Assembly: GCA_020744425.1 (NCBI GenBank)
Contig: JAGMUV010000013.1
Location: 1,302,001 to 1,366,000, forward strand
DNA length: 64,000 bases
Reading direction: 5' to 3'
Source of the DNA: Dactylonectria macrodidyma
Lineage: Eukaryota > Ascomycota > Sordariomycetes > Hypocreales > Nectriaceae
The position numbers were made by a program, and so were the translations under genes. Of this stretch, positions 58,444 through 64,000 are shown piece after piece (within the stretch, counting starts at the first letter, position 1; each line of letters starts with the position of its first letter). Under the pieces are notes generated by a model, which ran no database searches, was not told the DNA's origin, and worked only from the letters and a program-made list of their open reading frames with translations.

Positions 58444-60474
58444 ATGGAGTCGTCGAGAGGCCCTCCGAGGGTCAAGAACAAGGCCGCTGCGCCCGTTCAG
58501 ATCAGTGCCGAGCAGCTTCTCCGAGAAGCTGTCGACCGACAGGAAGTCGATCTCCAGGCTCCGACTCAGCGGTTTGCCGATCTCGAAGAACTTCACGAAT
58601 ATCAGGGAAGGAAGCGCAAGGAGTTTGAGGACTATGTGCGACGAAATCGGGTCAATCTCAACAACTGGATGCGCTATGCGCAATGGGAGCTGGAGCAAAA
58701 GGAGTTTGCGCGTGCGCGATCCATCTTCGAGCGTGCACTGGATGTACATCCCAACTCAGTTCCCCTCTGGATTCGATACATTGAATCGGAGATGAAGTCG
58801 AGAAACATCAACCATGCCCGAAACTTGCTCGACCGCGCCATCACTCGCCAGCCACGAGTCGACAAACTATGGTACAAGTACGTCTACATGGAGGAGATGC
58901 TCGGCAATGTTCCCGGAACCCGACAGGTCTTCGATCGATGGATGCAGTGGCAGCCGGATGAGGCAGCGTGGAGCTCATATATCAAGCTCGAAAAGCGATA
59001 TGGCGAGTACGACCGGGCCCGCGAGATCTTTCGCACATTTACCATGGTTCACCCAGAACCACGGAACTGGATTAAGTGGGCTAAGTTTGAGGAGGAGTAT
59101 GGAACCAGCGACCTTGTTCGGGAAGTGTTCGGGACCGCAGTCGAGGCTTTGGGCGACGAATTCGTTGATGAGAAGTTGTTCATCGCGTACGCCAGGTTCG
59201 AGGCCAAACTGAAGGAATACGAGCGATCTAGGGCAATTTACAAGTACGCCCTGGATCGCCTGCCTCGGTCCAAGTCAATGATTCTCCACAAAGCGTATAC
59301 GACGTTTGAGAAGCAATTTGGTGACAAGGATGGCGTTGAAGACGTCATCTTGTCGAAGAGGAGGGTGTACTACGAGGATCAGGTCCGAGAGAACCCCAAG
59401 AACTACGATGCTTGGTTCGACTATGCCAAACTGGAGGAGTCTTCACAGGATGTTGACCGCATCCGAGACGTCTATGAGAGGGCAGTAGCCCAGGTTCCAC
59501 CGACACAGGAGAAGCGTCACTGGCGACGGTACATCTACCTCTGGGTCTTCTATGCCATCTGGGAAGAGATGGACGGACGAGACGTGGAGCGAACACGGCA
59601 GATTTACAATACTTGCTTGAATCTAATCCCCCACAAAAAGTTTACGTTTGCCAAGATCTGGCTCATGGCAGCGCAGTTCGAGATACGACAGGGCGAGCTC
59701 TTAGCCGCAAGAAAACTCCTTGGACGTGCTATCGGCATGTGCCCAAAGGACAAAGTCTTCAACGGCTATATTGACTTGGAGCGCAGGCTTTTTGAGTTCG
59801 TGCGGTGCCGTACGCTGTATGAGAAACACATCGAGTACAACCCGGCCAACTGCCAAACGTGGATCAAGTTCGCGGAGCTGGAGCGCGGCCTGGACGACCT
59901 GGAGCGTACGCGGGCTATCTTTGAGCTCGCGGTGCAGCAGTCGCAGCTCGACATGCCGGAGCTTCTGTGGAAGGCATATATCGACTTTGAGGAAGAGGAG
60001 GGCGAGTACGAGCGCACCCGCGAGCTCTATGAGCGGCTGCTGGAAAAGACGGACCACGTCAAGGTCTGGATCAGCTACGCGCACTTCGAGCTCAACATCC
60101 CCGAGGACGACGAGGACGAAGAGGCCGAGGAGGAGCAACCCGTCAGCGACGAGGCCAAGGCGCGCGCGCGCAAGGTATTTGAGCGGGCGCACAAGAGCAT
60201 GCGCGACAAGGACCTGAAGGAGGAGCGGGTGTCGCTGCTCAACGCGTGGCTGTCATTCGAGCGGACACAGGGCAGCGAGGAGGATATTCAGGCGGTGCAG
60301 AAACAGATGCCGCGCAAGACGAAGCGCCGGCGCCGGCTCGACGATGACTCGTGGGAGGAGTACGTCGACTACATCTTCCCGGCCGACGACCAGCAGGCGA
60401 CGAACCTGTCCAACGTCATGGCCCTGGCGCAGAAGTGGAAGCAGCAGACGGGCGGCGACCTATCTGGTGCATGA
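58444..60474 (+). CDS. CLF1: Spliceosome scaffold CLF1 (crooked-neck/SYF3), HAT-repeat protein
   Basis: An intronless frame of 676 residues. CLF1 belongs to the Prp19-associated NineTeen complex and scaffolds catalytic activation of the spliceosome. It is built almost wholly of HAT repeats with the W-x-x-Y/A-x-x-E and A-R-x-I/V-F/Y-E-R-A pattern, for example [60 protein letters not shown] and [17 protein letters not shown]; about fifteen are visible. The open frame extends 63 codons upstream of 58444, but the ATG giving [20 protein letters not shown] matches the family start and follows the promoter. The C-terminal ~100 residues are acidic then basic. Confidence 0.95.
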   Translation: MESSRGPPRVKNKAAAPVQISAEQLLREAVDRQEVDLQAPTQRFADLEELHEYQGRKRKEFEDYVRRNRVNLNNWMRYAQWELEQKEFARARSIFERALDVHPNSVPLWIRYIESEMKSRNINHARNLLDRAITRQPRVDKLWYKYVYMEEMLGNVPGTRQVFDRWMQWQPDEAAWSSYIKLEKRYGEYDRAREIFRTFTMVHPEPRNWIKWAKFEEEYGTSDLVREVFGTAVEALGDEFVDEKLFIAYARFEAKLKEYERSRAIYKYALDRLPRSKSMILHKAYTTFEKQFGDKDGVEDVILSKRRVYYEDQVRENPKNYDAWFDYAKLEESSQDVDRIRDVYERAVAQVPPTQEKRHWRRYIYLWVFYAIWEEMDGRDVERTRQIYNTCLNLIPHKKFTFAKIWLMAAQFEIRQGELLAARKLLGRAIGMCPKDKVFNGYIDLERRLFEFVRCRTLYEKHIEYNPANCQTWIKFAELERGLDDLERTRAIFELAVQQSQLDMPELLWKAYIDFEEEEGEYERTRELYERLLEKTDHVKVWISYAHFELNIPEDDEDEEAEEEQPVSDEAKARARKVFERAHKSMRDKDLKEERVSLLNAWLSFERTQGSEEDIQAVQKQMPRKTKRRRRLDDDSWEEYVDYIFPADDQQATNLSNVMALAQKWKQQTGGDLSGA

Positions 60475-62294
60475 GAAGTTTAGGGATGCCGTCTCCCGGC
60501 CCCGTCCGGCTCGGCCCCGTGCCGTTCCCGTCCTTGGCACTCGTTGCGGCTCCGTTGTCCTTCCACGCGATGGACGACGAATGCTTTGTTTCTAGTTCTC
60601 GTCTTCTGGTGGTCAAGACCCCCGTGCTGCTTGCTATCCGCGTGCAATAGCATAGATATCCATGCAATCCACCCATGCCATGCAAACACTCCCTTTATTC
60701 TGAATGCGTCCCCAAACCTGGCGAACTCTTGCCCTAAGACCTACACGAGCGCCCCAGCCAACCAGCCAGCGCCACGCGTGTATCTGCAGCCGCCGACTGA
60801 AAGGCCTTGGCCGTATCAAAAGTTACACGCCGTTCCAAGCGTCCTTAGACGGCACCCATGCTGCCGGATTTCTGCGGCTGAAGCCACGTCTTGCCAAGCC
60901 CGGGCCACCATCCGACGTCAGGGATTCGGCATGACATCATGGAGATGACGGCACCATCGAAACCAAACCCGATGGGCGTCGCCCTTCCCCACGCCGACGA
61001 CTGCAAAACTTGCCAGGCCTATTAATTAGTCTCCAATACATGTGGTTTCTCACCCAAAAAAATAAAACCAAGGAAGAAAGCCTGACGCCTAACGAAACGC
61101 CATTGCGCGACTCTACGCCCACGCTAAAGCAAAACAGAGGCAGGTGTATCCTTGCGTTGTCTGTCCGCATATTCATCAGGACCAGCCCTCATTCCTTACT
61201 AGTGTCGGTGTACCTTTTTGGTGTGTTTGGATGGTGGGTTCTGGACTTTGACCTCCTCAAGAGCCCCGTGACATGTTGCAATTAGCTGGGTGTACCGATG
61301 GCTGCAAAGTACAGCCACCGCCAGGTCCCACGACCAGCGCATCATTACACTACTTAACAAGAGGGGGGGGTTGAAATCGAGCATGGAGACGCCGGGAGTA
61401 TCATAATACGTCGTGATTCGTTGGTTGCTTATTCTAGCCAAAATATCCCATCAAAACAACCTAGATAGACCCTGAAAATCAAAGGGCAAAGTAATCAAGT
61501 AAGCCAGCCTGCCAACCCACCCACACACACACGCAATGAAAGTCGTCCGTCTTTGCAACATGATACCCTATCTCACCTTGTTTCGACCCAGTTTCCGCGC
61601 TTGCAGCAAATATCCCCACCCAATCGTAGCCGCCATTTCGGGTTGCAGAAAGCCGTGTTTCCCGAACTCCGTGCCGGTGCCGTTTGCACTTTCATCATCA
61701 TGCATACCGCAACACCAAGCTTGCTTCCATCGCGATTTTGCACGCCTCTCACGATCTGGATCCACTCACACCCATGGTGTAGTGCTCCGTGAGACAGCTT
61801 GCCGGCATCCCTTGTGGCATCTTCTCTTCTTAGCCGCAGGCCTGCATTACATTGCTGCCGGTCATCGCCCTTGCTGAGCAAAAGACCCGTTATTGGTTCA
61901 GCGTCGACCATGATCTGCACAGATTATCCGAAATTAGTTTCCAATCGTTTCATTTGTTAATAGTGGTGTGAAAAGTGAAAGAAAGAAAGCATTCTCAATC
62001 GTTCTATCCTAGGCAGGGGGGTTCGTGTCAAAAGAGTCCACGCAGCACAGCAAGTCGTCTCATTGTGAAATGCCTCAGTTCTCAAAAGGGAACCCAATCT
62101 CTGGTTGTGTTCCTCTTCTGCAACTCCATCGCGTAAGGGGGCCCGGCAAGTCTCAGAGCCCAGTCATGTGTCGTCATCAGTCGTAATGTCGGAAGTGTAG
62201 TGTTGTTACATGTTGCGGGATGAAAGGCATAATCGCGAGATTATGCTCTTATCAGGTAGCCACCGAGTAAGACGCCCAAGGGCATAGCTCAGCA
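60475..62294. other. Convergent 3' region of 1.8 kb
   Basis: Between CLF1 and the RS-rich gene. No gene is supported; open frames up to 134 residues have no recognisable content. Confidence 0.45.
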
Positions 62295-64000
62295 CTACCA
62301 CCCGCCTCCCACGGGAGGAGCAGGCAGAGGACCGCCACTGTAGGGATTGCCCCTAGAGTAGCGAGGGTCAAACTCGTCATCCGAGTCATATCCGCCACCT
62401 CGTGGTCGAGATGACGGCCCCCAACTCTCTGCCCTTCTTTTTCCATCGCCGGGTTGGTGTTGGCGTTTCATGAGACGCTTCTCATGTCGGCGAGCCTTTT
62501 CGGCCTGGAATTCCTTGCACTCGTGCGTCAAGTGCTTGGCTTCCTTGAGCTCTGAGACGGCCCCCTTGATACCCATAGCAGCGATGCCGACCGAGGCGGC
62601 ATCTTGCATGATGGCCTTGGTCTTGAGCTTCCTAGCCTCGGCTGGGCTGAGACGCCCCTCCTTGACAGCCTTTTGCCTTGCGCTCCTCTTTTCCATACTT
62701 TGATAGACTTCATGTGCTGCGTGGATGGTGGCTACGGCCGCGAGGCCTGTTGTGAGAACTTGCTTACCTCTCATTTTCTTCGCCCGCTTCTCATCTTCGG
62801 AGGAGTCTCCCAAGTCAGATTCGGATCCATAATCAGATCGTCGATCCCTCAGATCAGATCGGTTTCCATGTTTGCTCCGGTATGAGCGTTCGTCATCATA
62901 GTAGTCCCGGTTGCTGCCGTGACGGCGGTCATCGAAGCGGTCATCCTCGTGTCGGCGAGACCGGTGTGAGCCACGGTCGCTAAAGTCGTCCTGATCGCGG
63001 CGGTGATACTCATCAGCTGCGCCGGCGGCACCGGCGCCAAGTCCGAGCTTAGCAAGACTGTTGCGAGCCTTGTCAACGACACTGCGGCTTCGGCTTCGGC
63101 TTCGGCGACGCTGGCGGTCCGGAGAGGGGCTGTAGGAGTCGTCGCGGCCCCGGCGGCTGCGGCTTCGGGATCGCGAGCGGTCCAATGCCTTCTTGGCACC
63201 CAGGGCACCCAAGGCACCTGTCAGGGCAGCGATGGCACCGCTGCCGCTACCGCCGCCTCCGCCCGCAGACTTTGATCGAGCCCTAGAACGGGAACGGCTG
63301 CGGCCGGTCAATTTGTCTTCCTCGATGTCGTTCTTGGAGCCGTTGATCAAACGGTTGCCGACCAAACCACCAATAACCGACTCAGCCAGGCCGAGTTTTC
63401 CATGTTTGTCATCAGTAGCCGCATCGACGGTCGCGGCACCAGCAGCGGCGGTAAGAATTCGCTTCGTCTTCTCACCCTTCCAGCCACCAGGCTCCTTGGC
63501 GACGCGGAAGGCCTCGGTGGCACCAGCGAGAAGCGACGCCATAGCAGCCTTCTGGATCTTGTTGCTACCACCCTGTGAACGGGATCGGGTACTAGATGGG
63601 CTACCTCCTCTGCGGCTCCTAGTGTCAGATCGGTGGTCATCACCACCGCCGCTCGTGAGGGTCTTGACAGCGGCACCCAGGCCAGTTGCAGCAAGGGCGC
63701 TCTCGAGGAAGTTCTTGTGACCCTTTCTCTGCTTGGGGTCTTCGTCTTCGTCCGAGTAGTACTCGTTGATATGTCCGTCACGGCCACGGTGCAGGATGTA
63801 GTTGGTCTTCTGGTCCTTCTTGGCCTGTTGCTTGGTGTAGAACTCGGCGCCTTGGTAGGCTGCTAGGGCGCCAACACCAGCTAGAGCAATAGAGGAAAGG
63901 GGGTTGCGCTGAACATCAGTGCCATCCTCCTTAGCTTCACGGCGATCGTAAAGCTCCTTGCCCCCGGCAAGAAGAGCGGCTCCAGCGACGGCGGCGATAA
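62295..64000 (-). CDS. RS-repeat and glycine/alanine-rich protein, 5' end beyond the window
   Basis: The minus-strand frame is open from the right edge to the stop at 62295, about 567 residues, with no start in view. The apparent start at 63542 is internal, since family-like sequence continues upstream (QRNPLSSIALAGVGALAAYQ). Short Gly/Ala-rich hydrophobic segments (AAVAGAALLAGGKELYDRRE; NFLESALAATGLGAAVKTLT; IAALTGALGALGAKKALD) alternate with charged and Ser-Arg-rich spacers (LTGRSRSRSRARSKS; RSRSRSRRGRDDSYS; RRRSRSRSRS). A basic helix (RLSPAEARKLKTKAIMQD) comes near the end, and the tail is Gly/Pro-rich. It resembles fungal glycine-zipper/RS proteins of the DUF3824 kind, recalled from memory. 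Function unknown. Confidence 0.7.
   Translation of the reverse strand, partial: IAAVAGAALLAGGKELYDRREAKEDGTDVQRNPLSSIALAGVGALAAYQGAEFYTKQQAKKDQKTNYILHRGRDGHINEYYSDEDEDPKQRKGHKNFLESALAATGLGAAVKTLTSGGGDDHRSDTRSRRGGSPSSTRSRSQGGSNKIQKAAMASLLAGATEAFRVAKEPGGWKGEKTKRILTAAAGAATVDAATDDKHGKLGLAESVIGGLVGNRLINGSKNDIEEDKLTGRSRSRSRARSKSAGGGGGSGSGAIAALTGALGALGAKKALDRSRSRSRSRRGRDDSYSPSPDRQRRRSRSRSRSVVDKARNSLAKLGLGAGAAGAADEYHRRDQDDFSDRGSHRSRRHEDDRFDDRRHGSNRDYYDDERSYRSKHGNRSDLRDRRSDYGSESDLGDSSEDEKRAKKMRGKQVLTTGLAAVATIHAAHEVYQSMEKRSARQKAVKEGRLSPAEARKLKTKAIMQDAASVGIAAMGIKGAVSELKEAKHLTHECKEFQAEKARRHEKRLMKRQHQPGDGKRRAESWGPSSRPRGGGYDSDDEFDPRYSRGNPYSGGPLPAPPVGGGW

Noticed and set aside
1..64000. CRISPR arrays, rRNA genes, complete transposons or integrated viruses
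   Set aside because: No spaced direct repeats, no 5S or other rRNA core sequences, and no reverse-transcriptase, transposase or integrase reading frames were found by eye.

Overview
This window looks like nuclear DNA of a filamentous ascomycete, most likely a Sordariomycete. Genes are split by short introns (about 48-143 nt) with GT-AG ends, often with a CTAAC-like branch site. The conserved proteins are of Pezizomycotina type: a fungal RIC1, an mtfA-like C2H2 regulator, a Zn2Cys6 regulator with a fungal-specific middle domain, and a mitochondrial uL2. The class assignment is an inference. I found no bacterial, viral or clearly transposon-derived genes.

Layout. 1-11 kb is the accessory-looking part: a CYP52-like P450, a kinase-like remnant, a glycine/alanine-rich membrane-type ORF that lacks an ATG, an ARO8-like aminotransferase with a probable mitochondrial presequence, and two small membrane proteins transcribed away from each other. 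11.7-28.7 kb is a core block: RIC1 (Golgi Rab exchange factor), casein kinase II beta, a PAP2 lipid phosphatase, mitochondrial ribosomal protein uL2, a B-type cyclin and a THO-complex WD40 protein (TEX1/THOC3). 31-47 kb carries a Zn2Cys6 regulator, a protein that joins a histidine-rich, zinc-finger-like N-terminal half to a glutathione transferase, a PHO84-type phosphate transporter, an unrecognised conserved-looking protein and acetate kinase. 47.4-48.4 kb is the C2H2 regulator, followed by about 7.9 kb with no convincing gene and a long CT microsatellite. 56.2-60.5 kb holds two spliceosome genes, PRP31 and CLF1, diverging from a 316-bp spacer. The right edge cuts a long RS-repeat/glycine-rich protein.

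There is no obvious metabolic gene cluster. The most meaningful linkage is the PRP31/CLF1 pair. The most unusual protein is the zinc-finger-like/GST fusion at 35.2-37.4 kb. Exon junctions were worked out by hand from splice signals and reading frame. Those in conserved genes are well supported because the joined protein reads through family motifs; start codons and 5' exons of the unrecognised genes are less certain.
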